Shown here in pieces: positions 22,399-31,208 of a DNA stretch of 31,757 nucleotides. Position numbers and translations under genes: made by a program. The notes under the pieces are model-generated. The model made no database searches. It was not told the origin of the DNA and saw only the letters and a list, made by a program, of their open reading frames with translations. Numbering within the stretch: the first letter of the stretch is position 1; the number at the start of each line of letters is the position of its first letter. The stretch comes from Frankiales bacterium (GTDB lineage Bacteria > Actinomycetota > Actinomycetes > Mycobacteriales > SCTD01), in assembly GCA_025966295.1 (NCBI GenBank), contig JAOPVD010000145.1, positions 1 through 31,757 on the forward strand, in the 5' to 3' direction.

Positions 22399-23615
22399 GG
22401 CGGCTCCAACGGCAGCAGCAGGGCCCGCTCGTCGGGCTTGTGCCGCAGCACGTCCTCCACGTAGCTCTGGGCCGCCGGCAGCCGGCCGACGTCGTGGCCG
22501 GCCTGCTCGGACAGGAACCACCGGTGCTCGGCCACCTCGTGGAACACCTCCGCCGGCTCCAGCTTGCCGCGCAGCTCGCGCGGCACCGAGGCCACCACCG
22601 GCCGGAAGACCTCGGCCAGCCACTCGTGCGCCACGATCTCCTCCGACTCGTCGTGCTGGTCGGTCGCCGAGCGGTAGGAGTCCAGGTCGTTCAGGAGCCG
22701 GCGGGCCTGGTTCTCCTCGACGTCCAGGCCGGTGAGCCGCAGCAGCCGGCGGGCGTGGTGTCCGGCGTCGACCACCTTGGGCTGCACCTGCACGTGGTCG
22801 CCGTCCTCGTCCCGCAGCACGTCGAGCTCCGCGACGTCGAAGCCCAGGTCGTTCAGCCGCCGGATCCGGGCGTCGACCTCGTACCGCTCCCCCACCCGGA
22901 TCGTCTGCCGTCCGGTCAGCGCCGACCACAGTGCCTCATAGCGCTCGACGATCGAGTCGCCGGTGTCGATCGGGTCCATCGCGTCGTCGAGCAGCTCACC
23001 GGCCTGCAGGTCCATCAGCTCACCGATGATGTTGGTGCGGGCCATCACCAGGTCGTACGACCGCTGGCCGTCGGTCAGGACCGGGTGCTGCTCGGTGGTC
23101 TCGGCGTCGACGAGGTAGGCCGAGAACGAGCCGGCGTCCCGCCGGAACAGGGTGTTCGACAGCGAGCAGTCCCCCCAGTAGAAACCGGCCAGGTGCAGCC
23201 GCACCAGCAGCGCCGCCAGGGCGTCGAGCAGCCGCAGGGCCGTCTCCGGCCGCAGCGTCTGGGAGAACAGCGCCCGGTAGGGCAGCGAGAACTCCAGGTG
23301 CTGGGTGACCAGCGCGGTCTCCAGCGGTTCGCCGTCGGCGGTCTGGCGACCCTCCACGATCCCGACCGGGTGGACGGCGGGCACCCGCTGGCGCTCGAGC
23401 GCCCGCAGGACGTTGTACTCCCGCTCCGCCGCCCAGGGCCCGATCTCCTTGACCGCGAAGACGGTACCGGCGACCCGGACGAACCGGACCACGTGCCGCG
23501 AGATGCCCCTCGGCAGCCCCACCAGCCGCTTGGCCGGCCACTGCTCGAGTGGCAGCGCCCAGGGCAGGTCGAGGAGCTCAGGGTGCGTGGGCTCGCCGCG
23601 CACATGCAGTGCCAC
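22395..23615 (-). CDS. DUF4032 protein with kinase-like motifs
   Basis: A 406-residue protein of the DUF4032 family, common in actinomycetes and of unknown function. The N-terminal 180 residues look like a protein-kinase/APH-like fold. AVKEIG (K56) resembles the ATP-binding lysine, AEREYNVL (about 63-70) the alphaC glutamate, GFYWGDCSLSNTLF (144-157) the catalytic loop with D149 and N154, and AYLVDAETTE (166-175) the metal-binding aspartate. The C-terminal half is charged and helical with no recognised motif. Its substrate is unknown; the kinase reading is my inference from these motifs. The start is taken as GTG 23615; its ribosome-binding site is weak. Its stop overlaps the GH1 gene start, so the two are probably co-translated. 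Confidence 0.82.
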   Translation of the reverse strand: MALHVRGEPTHPELLDLPWALPLEQWPAKRLVGLPRGISRHVVRFVRVAGTVFAVKEIGPWAAEREYNVLRALERQRVPAVHPVGIVEGRQTADGEPLETALVTQHLEFSLPYRALFSQTLRPETALRLLDALAALLVRLHLAGFYWGDCSLSNTLFRRDAGSFSAYLVDAETTEQHPVLTDGQRSYDLVMARTNIIGELMDLQAGELLDDAMDPIDTGDSIVERYEALWSALTGRQTIRVGERYEVDARIRRLNDLGFDVAELDVLRDEDGDHVQVQPKVVDAGHHARRLLRLTGLDVEENQARRLLNDLDSYRSATDQHDESEEIVAHEWLAEVFRPVVASVPRELRGKLEPAEVFHEVAEHRWFLSEQAGHDVGRLPAAQSYVEDVLRHKPDERALLLPLEPP

Positions 23616-23656
23616 GGGGACAACGTGCCACCTCGCACCCCGCAGGGACAGTGGGT

Positions 23657-24610
23657 CTAGGAGAGCGAGCGCACCTCGGCGAGCGACGGGCAACCGGCCA
23701 GTCCCATCACGTGCGCCAGCTGCTCGGTGATCGCGGACAGGCAGGACGCCACGCCCTCGGCGCCACCCGCGGCCAGCGCCCACATCACCGGACGGCCGAG
23801 CAGCACGGCGTCGGCGCCGAGCGCCAACGCGCACAGCACGTCCAGCCCGCTGCGCAGGCCGCCGTCGACGAGCACCGGGGCCCGGCCAGCGACGGCGGCG
23901 ACCACCTCCGGCAGGGCCGCGGCCGTGGACACGGCCCGGTCGAGCTGGCGGCCGCCGTGGTTGCTCACCACCACCCCCGCGGCGCCCGCCTCCAGGCAGG
24001 CCTGGGCGTCGTCACCGCGCAGCACGCCCTTCACGAGCACCGGCAGGTCCGTTTCGGCGGCCAGCCAGGCGATGACGTCGAGCGTCGCGGCCGGGTCCTG
24101 CTCCAGCTCACCGAGGGCCGGTCGGCGCGCGCTGCCGAGGTAGGGCGTGTCCCCCGTCACGACGACGGCACCGGCGCCGGCGGCGCGCGCTCCGAGCGCC
24201 AGCTCCAGGGTCGCGGCCCGGTCCCTCAGGACGTAGGCCTGCCACCACCAGGGGCCCTCGCAGGCGAGCTCCGCGACCGGTGTCGAGGACCGGGACGACA
24301 GCACGAGCAGGCTGCCGGCCTCCCCGGTCCCGCGGGCGGTGGCGGCCTCGCCTTCGGGGTGCAGCCGGCCGTGCGACGCGGTCGGCCCGACCAGGACCGG
24401 CGTACGCAGTGTGGTGCCGAGCAGCGTCAGCGCGGTGCTGACCGCGGAGACGTCCCGCAGGACCCGCGGCCGCAGCCGCACCGCCTGCCAGGCGGCGGTG
24501 GCTTCGGCCACCGAGACCTCGTCCTGCGCACCGCCGGCGAGGTAACCCCACACCTCGGCGGGCAGGGCCCGTTGCGCCGCGGCAGCCTGGTCGGCGAGCA
24601 GCGGCAGCAC
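23657..24610 (-). CDS. FMN-dependent alpha-hydroxy-acid oxidase/dehydrogenase
   Basis: A 317-residue TIM-barrel flavoenzyme of the lactate/glycolate oxidase family, oxidising a 2-hydroxy acid to a 2-oxo acid. Active-site equivalents are Y23 (WGYLAGG), Y126 (WWWQAYVLRD), K194 (VLVKGV), catalytic base H218 and R221 (SNHGGRQLD). DGGLRSGLDVLCALALGADAVLLGRP (about 248-273) binds the FMN phosphate. It is on the short side for the family, mainly through shorter loops. The start GTG 24610 lies 4 bp after the ABC-F stop, so the pair is co-transcribed. Whether the electron acceptor is O2 or a quinone/cytochrome cannot be told; substrate unknown. Confidence 0.88.
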   Translation of the reverse strand: MLPLLADQAAAAQRALPAEVWGYLAGGAQDEVSVAEATAAWQAVRLRPRVLRDVSAVSTALTLLGTTLRTPVLVGPTASHGRLHPEGEAATARGTGEAGSLLVLSSRSSTPVAELACEGPWWWQAYVLRDRAATLELALGARAAGAGAVVVTGDTPYLGSARRPALGELEQDPAATLDVIAWLAAETDLPVLVKGVLRGDDAQACLEAGAAGVVVSNHGGRQLDRAVSTAAALPEVVAAVAGRAPVLVDGGLRSGLDVLCALALGADAVLLGRPVMWALAAGGAEGVASCLSAITEQLAHVMGLAGCPSLAEVRSLS

Positions 24611-24614
24611 CGGA

Positions 24615-26207
24615 TCAGGCCAGCGCGATGAGGTCGGCCAACGCGTCCGACCACTGGTCCTCGACGCCGTCGGGCAGCAGCAGCACCTTCTCCGGCTCCA
24701 GGGCCCGCACCGCGCCCTCGTCGTGGGTCACCAGCACCACCGCACCCGTGTACGCCGCCAGGGCCGACAGCACCTCGTCCCGGCTGGCCGGGTCGAGGTT
24801 GTTGGTCGGCTCGTCGAGCAGCAGCACGTTGGCGCCGCTGACCACGAGGGTGGCGAGCGCCAGCCGGGTCTTCTCGCCGCCCGACAGGGTGCCGGCCGGC
24901 TGGTGCACGACGTCACCGCTGAACAGGAACGACCCGAGGACCCGGCGGGCCTCCGGCTCCGGCAGGTCGGGTGCGGAGCTGCGCATGTTCTCGAGCACCG
25001 TGCGGTCGGTGTCCAGGGTGTCGTGCTCCTGGGCGTAGTAGCCCAGCCGCAGGCCGTGCCCGGGCAGCACCTCGCCGGTGTCGGGCGCCTCGGTGCCGGA
25101 CAGCAGCTTGAGCAGGGTGGTCTTGCCGGCGCCGTTGAGGCCCAGCACGACGACCCGCGCGCCCCGGTCGATCGCCAGGTCGACGTCGGTGAAGATCTCC
25201 AGCGAGCCGTAGGACTTCGACAGCTCGCGCGCCGTGAGCGGGGTCTTGCCACACGGCGCCGGGTCGGGGAAGCGCAGCTTGGCGACCCGGTCCTGCGCCC
25301 GCTGCCCCTCGGTGCCGGCGAGCAGCCGCTCGGCCCGCTTCGCCATGCCCTGCGCGGCCTTGGCCTTGGTGGCCTTGGCGCGCATCTTGTCGGCCTGCGC
25401 GAACAGCGCTCCGGCCTGCTTCTCCGCGTTGGCGCGCTCGCGCTTGCGGCGCTTCTCGTCGGTCTCGCGCTGCTGGAGATAGGTCTTCCAGCCGACGTTG
25501 TACTGGTCGAGCTCGGCGCGGTTGGCGTCGAGGTGGAACACCTTGTTCACGACAGCGTCGAGCAGCTCGACGTCGTGGCTGATGACCACCAGGCCGCCCT
25601 GGTGCTTCTTGAGGAAGTCGCGCAGCCACACGATCGAGTCGGCGTCCAGGTGGTTCGTGGGCTCGTCGAGCAGCAGCGTGGTGGCGCCGCTGAACAGGAT
25701 GCGGGCCAGCTCGACCCGGCGGCGCTGACCACCGGACAGCGTCCCGAGCCGCTGCTCGAGGGCGCGGGTGGGCAACCCGAGGTTGCTGCAGATGCGTGCT
25801 GCCTCGGCCTCGGCGCCATAGCCGTCGAGGGCGACGAACCGCTCCTCGAGCTTTCCGTAGCGCTCGAGGAGGGCGGCGTCGTCCGGACGCTCGCCCATCT
25901 CGACCTGGGCCTTCTCCATCTTGCGGATCAAGTCGTCGAGGCCGCGGGCGGACAGCACCCGGTCGCGGGCGAGCACGTCGAGGTCGCCGGTGCGCGGGTC
26001 CTGCGGCAGATAGCCGATCTCCCCGGAGCGGGTGATCGAGCCGGCGGCCGGCAGCGTCTCGCCGGCGAGGGTCTTGGTCAGGGTCGTCTTGCCGGCGCCG
26101 TTGCGGCCGACGAGGCCGATCCGGTCGCCCGGCTGGATGCGGAAGGTGACGCCTGACAGCAGCGCGCGCGCACCAGCGCGCAGCTCGACATCGGTGACGG
26201 TGATCAT
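24615..26207 (-). CDS. ABC-F family ATPase (ribosome-associated)
   Basis: A 530-residue soluble protein with two ABC domains and no membrane helices. Domain 1 has GRNGAGKT (34-41), LSGGQ (157-161) and LLLDEPTNHLD (178-188). A charged linker rich in Lys/Arg/Ala (about 240-300) corresponds to the ribosomal P-site tRNA-interaction motif region. Domain 2 has GLNGAGKTT (356-364), LSGGE (441-445) and LLLDEPTNNLD (462-472). ABC-F proteins act on the ribosome as translation factors or antibiotic-resistance proteins; this one has the sequence style of the actinobacterial housekeeping types. ATG 26207 has GAGG 5 bases upstream. It may be transcribed from a promoter at 26280-26309. Confidence 0.93.
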   Translation of the reverse strand: MITVTDVELRAGARALLSGVTFRIQPGDRIGLVGRNGAGKTTLTKTLAGETLPAAGSITRSGEIGYLPQDPRTGDLDVLARDRVLSARGLDDLIRKMEKAQVEMGERPDDAALLERYGKLEERFVALDGYGAEAEAARICSNLGLPTRALEQRLGTLSGGQRRRVELARILFSGATTLLLDEPTNHLDADSIVWLRDFLKKHQGGLVVISHDVELLDAVVNKVFHLDANRAELDQYNVGWKTYLQQRETDEKRRKRERANAEKQAGALFAQADKMRAKATKAKAAQGMAKRAERLLAGTEGQRAQDRVAKLRFPDPAPCGKTPLTARELSKSYGSLEIFTDVDLAIDRGARVVVLGLNGAGKTTLLKLLSGTEAPDTGEVLPGHGLRLGYYAQEHDTLDTDRTVLENMRSSAPDLPEPEARRVLGSFLFSGDVVHQPAGTLSGGEKTRLALATLVVSGANVLLLDEPTNNLDPASRDEVLSALAAYTGAVVLVTHDEGAVRALEPEKVLLLPDGVEDQWSDALADLIALA

Positions 26208-26279
26208 GGGTTCCTCTGAGGGACGGCAGCGGGCAGGGACGGCTTCACCAGCTCGTCCGGCTCAGTGCGTCATGGTCCA

Positions 26280-26309
26280 AGGATAACCGACCGACCAGGG
26301 CCTTCTCAG
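26280..26309 (-). promoter_or_regulatory. Candidate promoter of the ABC-F gene
   Basis: On the minus strand CTGAGA (26309-26304) and TATCCT (26285-26280) are spaced by 18 bases and resemble -35 and -10 elements of the housekeeping sigma factor. The -35 overlaps the methyltransferase stop codon. The rest of the 98-bp gap (26208-26305) contains nothing else I can name. Confidence 0.35.
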
Positions 26310-27100
26310 TGAAGGACGAGGCGATAGCCGCAGTCCCAGGACGTGTGACCGAGGAGGTCGGCGTGCCGGCGACCCCAGCTGCCGTCGGCGAGGTCCGCCG
26401 CCAGCCGGGCGATCGCGTCGTCGACGAGGTCCTGGTCGAGCAGGGCGAGCCCGCTGATCGCCTCCCTCACCGCTGGCACGAGGTAGGCCTGGGGTCGCCT
26501 CCAGTAGGCCGCGAAGAACCCGTCCGTGCAGTCGTGCGGGACCTCGAGCACGCGCACCTCGGCATCCGGCCACACCTCGGTCACCGTGGTGAGCGCCGCG
26601 AGTCCCGCCTCGCGCTCGGCCGCCTCCGGCAGGTAGTCGGTCAGGAACCAGAAGTGCTCGGCCGTGAACGCCTGGTCCCACGTCAGCACGACTTGCCTCG
26701 CGGACACGCGTGCCAGCTCAGCCAGCCCCGTTCTCGGGTCCGACCAGTGGTGCGTCGTGAGCACGGCCAGTGCCGCGTCGAAGACGTCGTCGGCGAAGGG
26801 GAGCCGCTCAGCGACAGCCCGGACGGCCGGGGCGGCCCCCGCGGGTCGCTGGGCCACCATCACGGGCGAGGGCTCGACGGCGACGACCGTGCCTGCCGGT
26901 TCGTAGGAGCCGGCGCCCGCTCCGACGTTGACCACGGTCCCGGAGCCGAGCGCGTCAGCGATGGCCCGCGCGAAGTGGGGGTCGGGTCGGCGCAGGTCGG
27001 CGTATCCGACGCCGATCCTGTCGTAGACGGCGCTCAGACGTTGAAGCCGAGCGCGCGCAGCTGCTCGCGGCCGTCGTCGGTGATCTTGTCCGGACCCCAC
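26306..27100 (-). CDS. Class I SAM-dependent methyltransferase
   Basis: A methyltransferase of the UbiE/Methyltransf_11 type. YDRIGVGYADLRRPDP begins the recognisable protein. VVNVGAGAGSYEP is motif I (SAM binding), VVAVEPSPVM motif II, and LPFADDVFDAALAVLTTHHWSDP the motif following; acceptor unknown. The start is uncertain. The only standard codon is GTG 27100, which places 66 bp inside sufT and encodes a basic, unlikely N-terminus (64 codons after GTG are in frame up to the domain from about codon 23). A CTG at 27037 overlaps the sufT stop as CTGA and would start exactly at the domain. It lies in line with the suf genes and may be co-transcribed with them. Confidence 0.8.
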   Translation of the reverse strand: MGSGQDHRRRPRAAARARLQRLSAVYDRIGVGYADLRRPDPHFARAIADALGSGTVVNVGAGAGSYEPAGTVVAVEPSPVMVAQRPAGAAPAVRAVAERLPFADDVFDAALAVLTTHHWSDPRTGLAELARVSARQVVLTWDQAFTAEHFWFLTDYLPEAAEREAGLAALTTVTEVWPDAEVRVLEVPHDCTDGFFAAYWRRPQAYLVPAVREAISGLALLDQDLVDDAIARLAADLADGSWGRRHADLLGHTSWDCGYRLVLH

Positions 27101-27390
27101 GGCGGCATCCAGACCCAGTTGATCCGGACGTCGTTGACGAGGGGTTCGAGGGCGTTGCGGGTCTGGTCCTCGATGACGTCGGTCAGCGGGCAGGCCGCCG
27201 ACGTCAGCGTCATGTCGAGGGTGACCGTGACGTCGTCGTGCACCATGGCGCCGTAGACGAGCCCCAGGTCGACGACGTTGATGCCGAGCTCCGGGTCGAC
27301 GACGTCCTTCATGGCCTCGAGAACGGCGTCCTCGGACGGCTTGGCCTTCGGGTCGTCGGCGATCGTGGGGGTGTCAGTGGCCTCGCTCAT
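27034..27390 (-). CDS. sufT: SufT/DUF59 (MIP18-like) Fe-S assembly protein
   Basis: A 118-residue protein with the DUF59/MIP18 domain. DPELGINVVDLGLVY (32-46) and the conserved cysteine C67 in LTSAACPLTD are the family hallmarks; PPWGPDKITDDGREQLRALG closes the domain. Members help in maturation of Fe-S proteins. An N-terminal polar extension (1-20) is typical in actinomycetes. The ATG at 27390 overlaps the sufU stop (ATGA, 27387-27390). Confidence 0.93.
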   Translation of the reverse strand: MSEATDTPTIADDPKAKPSEDAVLEAMKDVVDPELGINVVDLGLVYGAMVHDDVTVTLDMTLTSAACPLTDVIEDQTRNALEPLVNDVRINWVWMPPWGPDKITDDGREQLRALGFNV

Positions 27391-27842
27391 GCGGTGTCCT
27401 TCTTCTGATCCGACGACAAGGCCTGGGAGGTGGCGTCCTTCCAGGCCATCCAGCCCAGCAGCGCGCACTTGACGCGCGCTGGGTACTTGCTGACACCGGC
27501 GAAGGCGATGCCGTCCTCGAGCAGGTCCTCATCGGGCTCGAGCTGACCGCGTGAGTGCATCAGCTCCAGGAACGCCTCGTGGGTCGTCAGGGCGTCATCG
27601 ACCGGCTTGCCGATGACGAGGTCCGTCATGACGGAGGTGGACGCCTGGCTGATGGAGCAGCCGTGCCCGTCATAGGAGACGTCCTCGACGACACCGCCGT
27701 TCACCTTCACCCGCAGGGTGACCTCGTCACCGCAGGTGGGGTTGACGTGGTGCACCTCGACGTCGAAGGGGTCCCGAAGGCCCTTGTGGTGCGGGTGCTT
27801 GTAGTGCTCCAGGATGATCTCCTGGTAGAGCGACTCGGTCAT
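27387..27842 (-). CDS. sufU: SufU Fe-S assembly sulfur acceptor
   Basis: A 151-residue NifU/IscU-like protein of the SufU class that takes sulfur from SufS. The three ligand cysteines are C37 (NPTCGDEV, with D39), C62 (GHGCSISQAS) and C126 (RVKCALLGW). The roughly 18-residue insertion between the second and third cysteine regions (PVDDALTTHEAFLELMHS) marks SufU rather than IscU. In Gram-positive bacteria it acts as a zinc-dependent sulfurtransferase partner of SufS. Its ATG overlaps the sufS stop (27839-27842) and its stop overlaps the sufT start. Confidence 0.95.
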   Translation of the reverse strand: MTESLYQEIILEHYKHPHHKGLRDPFDVEVHHVNPTCGDEVTLRVKVNGGVVEDVSYDGHGCSISQASTSVMTDLVIGKPVDDALTTHEAFLELMHSRGQLEPDEDLLEDGIAFAGVSKYPARVKCALLGWMAWKDATSQALSSDQKKDTA

Positions 27843-29071
27843 GCTGACCAGAACTCCTGGACCCGCTGGATCCCTTCCAGCAGGGCGTCGATGTCGGCCT
27901 CGTTGTTGTAGACGTAGCTCGACGCCCTGGCCGTCGCCGGCACCCCGAACCGGCGGCACACCGGCGCCGCGCAGTGGTGGCCGACGCGGACGGCGATGCC
28001 GAGCTCGTCGAGCGACTGGCCGACGTCGTGTGGGTGCACGCCCTCGACGACGAAGGAGACGGCGCTCCCCCGCATCTCGGTCGTGTCAGGCCCGAGCACC
28101 GACACGCCGCGCAAGTCGCGGATGCCGTCGAGAAGCCTTGCTGTCAGGGCGTTCTCGTGAGCCTTGATGTTGTCGAGGCCGAGAGCGTCGAGGTAGTCGC
28201 ACGCGGCCGCGAGCGCCACGGCCTGGCTGATGACGGGCGTACCCGCCTCGAACCGCTCGGGAGCAGGCGCATAGGTCGAACCGGTCATCTGCACGGTCTC
28301 GATCATCGAGCCACCGCCCATGAACGGCGGGAGTGCGTCGAGATCGCGTCCCCAGAGCACCCCGACGCCGGACGGGGCCAGCATCTTGTGCCCGGTGAAC
28401 GCATAGAAGTCGACGTCGAGGGAGCGTACGTCGACGGGCTGGTGCGGCACGGCCTGCGCGCCGTCGACGAGGGTCAGCGCCCCGACCTCCTTGGCGCGGG
28501 CGACGAGGGTCGCCACGTCGTTCTCGGTGCCGAGCAGGTTGGAGACCTGCGTGAAGGCGAACAGCTTGGTGCGCTCGTTGACGACCGCATCGAGGTCGCT
28601 CAGGTCGAGCCGACCCTCGTCGGTGAGCCCGAGCCAGCGCAGCGTCGCACCGGTGCGCTCGGCGAGCAGCTGCCACGGCACGAGGTTGGAGTGGTGCTCC
28701 ATCTCGGTGACCGCGATCTCGTCGCCCGGGCCGAGCGGCACCGGCGAGCCCGGGTTGCCGAGGGCGTAGGCGACCAGGTTGACCGACTCGGTGACGTTCT
28801 TGGTGAAGACCACCTCGTCGTGGGCGCCGCCGATGAAGTCGGCAACCGTCGACCGGGCTGCCTCATAGGCGTCGGTGGCCTCCTGCGACAGCGTGTGCAC
28901 GCCACGGTGCACGTTGGCGTAGTGCTCCTCGACGAAGACCCGCTCGGCCTCGAGGACCTGGCGCGGCTTCTGGGACGAGGCAGCGCTGTCCAGGAACACG
29001 AGCGGATGCCCGTGCACCTCCTTGGACAGCACCGGGAAGTCCTTGCGGACCGCCTCGACGTCGAAGCCCAT
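27839..29071 (-). CDS. sufS: SufS cysteine desulfurase
   Basis: A 410-residue PLP enzyme that converts cysteine to alanine and provides persulfide sulfur to the Suf machinery. The PLP-binding lysine is K229 in FTGHKMLAPSG and the persulfide-carrying cysteine is C367 in RVGHHCAAPVC, with H123/VTEMEHHSN in the cofactor pocket. RVGHHC is the group II (SufS/CsdA) signature. It starts 2 bp after sufC and its stop overlaps the sufU start, the usual arrangement for a SufS-SufU pair. Confidence 0.96.
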   Translation of the reverse strand: MGFDVEAVRKDFPVLSKEVHGHPLVFLDSAASSQKPRQVLEAERVFVEEHYANVHRGVHTLSQEATDAYEAARSTVADFIGGAHDEVVFTKNVTESVNLVAYALGNPGSPVPLGPGDEIAVTEMEHHSNLVPWQLLAERTGATLRWLGLTDEGRLDLSDLDAVVNERTKLFAFTQVSNLLGTENDVATLVARAKEVGALTLVDGAQAVPHQPVDVRSLDVDFYAFTGHKMLAPSGVGVLWGRDLDALPPFMGGGSMIETVQMTGSTYAPAPERFEAGTPVISQAVALAAACDYLDALGLDNIKAHENALTARLLDGIRDLRGVSVLGPDTTEMRGSAVSFVVEGVHPHDVGQSLDELGIAVRVGHHCAAPVCRRFGVPATARASSYVYNNEADIDALLEGIQRVQEFWSA

Positions 29072-29073
29072 GA

Positions 29074-29820
29074 TCAGACCGCCGCCGGGGTGAAGCGCGC
29101 GTAGCCGTTGGCCTCGAGCTCGTCGGCGAGCTCCTTGCCACCCTCCTCGACGATCTTGCCGCCGACGAAGACGTGCACGAAGTCAGGCTGGATGTAGCGC
29201 AGGATCCGCGTGTAGTGCGTAATGAGCAGGGTGCCGGTCTCGCCGGTGGCTCGAACGCGGTTGACGCCCTCGGAGACCACGCGGAGCGCGTCGACGTCGA
29301 GGCCGGAGTCGGTCTCGTCGAGGATCGCGATCTTCGGCTTGAGGAGCTCGAGCTGCAGGATCTCGTGGCGCTTCTTCTCGCCACCCGAGAAGCCTTCGTT
29401 GACGTTGCGGCTCGCGAAGGCGGGGTCCATGTCGAGGGCGGCCATGGCCGCCTTCTGCTCCTTGACCCAGTGCCGCAGCGCCGGCGCCTCGCCGCGGACC
29501 GCAGTGGCCGCGGTGCGCAGGAAGTTGGAGACCGTCACCCCGGGCACCTCGACGGGATACTGCATGGCCAGGAACATGCCGGCCCGCGCGCGCTCGTCGA
29601 CGGACATGCTCAGCACGTCCTGGCCGTCGAGGGTCACGGTGCCGCCGGTGACGGTGTACTTCGGGTGGCCGGCCAGGCTGTAGGCCAGCGTCGACTTGCC
29701 CGAGCCGTTGGGGCCCATGATCGCGTGGGTCTCCCCCGACCGGATGGTCAGGTTGACGCCGGTGAGGATGGCTTTGTCCTCGACGCTGACGGACAGGTCG
29801 TGGATCTCGAGGGTGGTCAC
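29074..29820 (-). CDS. sufC: SufC Fe-S assembly ATPase
   Basis: A 248-residue ABC-type ATPase without membrane domain that forms the SufBCD scaffold complex. Walker A is GPNGSGKST (36-44), the signature FSGGEKKR (144-151), Walker B IAILDETDSGLD, and the H-loop histidine is in LLITHYTRIL. DETDSGLDVDAL is characteristic of SufC. The start GTG 29820 shares one base with the stop of the Rieske gene. Its neighbours (sufB, sufD, Rieske, sufS, sufU) leave no doubt about the role. Confidence 0.96.
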   Translation of the reverse strand: MTTLEIHDLSVSVEDKAILTGVNLTIRSGETHAIMGPNGSGKSTLAYSLAGHPKYTVTGGTVTLDGQDVLSMSVDERARAGMFLAMQYPVEVPGVTVSNFLRTAATAVRGEAPALRHWVKEQKAAMAALDMDPAFASRNVNEGFSGGEKKRHEILQLELLKPKIAILDETDSGLDVDALRVVSEGVNRVRATGETGTLLITHYTRILRYIQPDFVHVFVGGKIVEEGGKELADELEANGYARFTPAAV

Positions 29821-30122
29821 TACTTCTCCAACTTGACGAAGACGTCGTCGCCTTCGACGACGACGGGGTAGGTGGCGACGGGCTTCACGGCCGGAAGGCT
29901 CGTCGGCTGGCCGGTGCGGAGGTCGAAGCGCGACCCGTGCAGCCAGCACTCGACGGTCCCGTCCTCCACGTCGCCCTCCGACAGCGAGACATCGGCGTGC
30001 GAGCAGATGTCCGAGATCGCGAAGACCTCGCCCTGGCTGCGGGCCAGGCAGATCGGGATGCCGTCGAGGACGACCCGGCGGGCGGTCTCCTCCGGGATCT
30101 CGTTGAGGGAACAGGCACGCAT
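29820..30122 (-). CDS. Rieske [2Fe-2S] ferredoxin of the Suf operon
   Basis: A 100-residue protein with the two Rieske ligand boxes C40-x-H42 (CSHADVSL) and C59-x2-H62 (CWLHGSRF). The fold is complete from strand 1 to the C-terminal VFVKLEK. Such small ferredoxins resemble the components of aromatic-ring and nitrite/biphenyl dioxygenases but here are embedded between sufD and sufC. That position is a recurrent feature of actinobacterial suf operons. A likely role is electron supply to Fe-S assembly; this is inferred from context. Its ATG shares one base with the sufD stop. Confidence 0.93.
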   Translation of the reverse strand: MRACSLNEIPEETARRVVLDGIPICLARSQGEVFAISDICSHADVSLSEGDVEDGTVECWLHGSRFDLRTGQPTSLPAVKPVATYPVVVEGDDVFVKLEK

Positions 30123-31208
30123 CAGGCTGACAGCTCGCTGTCGAGGGCGGCGTCGAGCCGGTCCTCGAGGTCGGGGATCCCGATCCGGCGCACGATCTCG
30201 TGGAAGAAGCCGCGCACGACCATCCGGCGGGCCTCGTCCGCGGGGATGCCGCGGGACTGCAGGTAGAAGAGCTGGTTGTCGTCGAAGCGCCCGGTCGCCG
30301 AGGCATGGCCAGCGCCGGCGATCTCGCCGGTCTCGATCTCGAGGTTGGGCACGGAGTCGGCACGCGCCTCGTCGCTGAGCAGCAGGTTGCGGTTGAGCTC
30401 GTAGGTGTCGGTGCCGGTTGCCTCCTTGCGGATGACGACGTCGCCGATCCAGACCGTGTGCGCCTCCATGCCTTGAGCGGCCGCCTTGTAGGTGACGCGG
30501 CTCTTGCAGCTGGGGGCGGTGTGCTCGACGAGCAGCCGGTGCTCCAGATGCTGGCCGGCGTCGGCGAAGGCCAGGCCGAGCAGCTCCGCGTCCCCGCCCG
30601 GACCTGCGTAGGACACGGTGGGGTTGAGGCGCACGAGGTCGCCGCCCAGGGTGATGACGACGCTCTTGAAGCGCGCGTCACGGCCGAGCCGCGCGGCCTG
30701 AGCGGACAGGTGAACGGCGTCGTCGTCCCAGTCCTGCACGCTGACGAGCGTGATGTCGGCAGAGTCGCCGACGAGCACCTCGACTGCGCCCACATGCGTG
30801 CCGCTGCCGAGGTGGTCGAGCACCACGACTGCCTTGCTGAACGGCTTGGCGTCGATGACGACGTGGCCGTACGAGCTCTCGCCGTTGCCCTTGATGCGCA
30901 AGCTGATCGGCTCGTCCAGCTCGCCGTCGACGGTGACGAGCTGACCCTCCTTGAAGTCGCGCATCGCGAGGGCAGCGGGCCGGTCAGCGGGCACCAGTGC
31001 CGTGCCGACCAGCGGGTGGTCCGGGCCGATCGTCTCGAACTCGCCGGTCACCGTGATCGTGCCGTCGACGACAGCGGTGCCGTCGTGCAGGCCGCGCAGC
31101 CGGTACAGCGGCGTGAAGCGCCACTCCTCCTCACGGCCGGTGATGGCCGGAAAGGCGTCGGGGTCGCGCGACAGGTGGCGCGCGAACTTGCCCTCCACCA
31201 GCGGCGGG

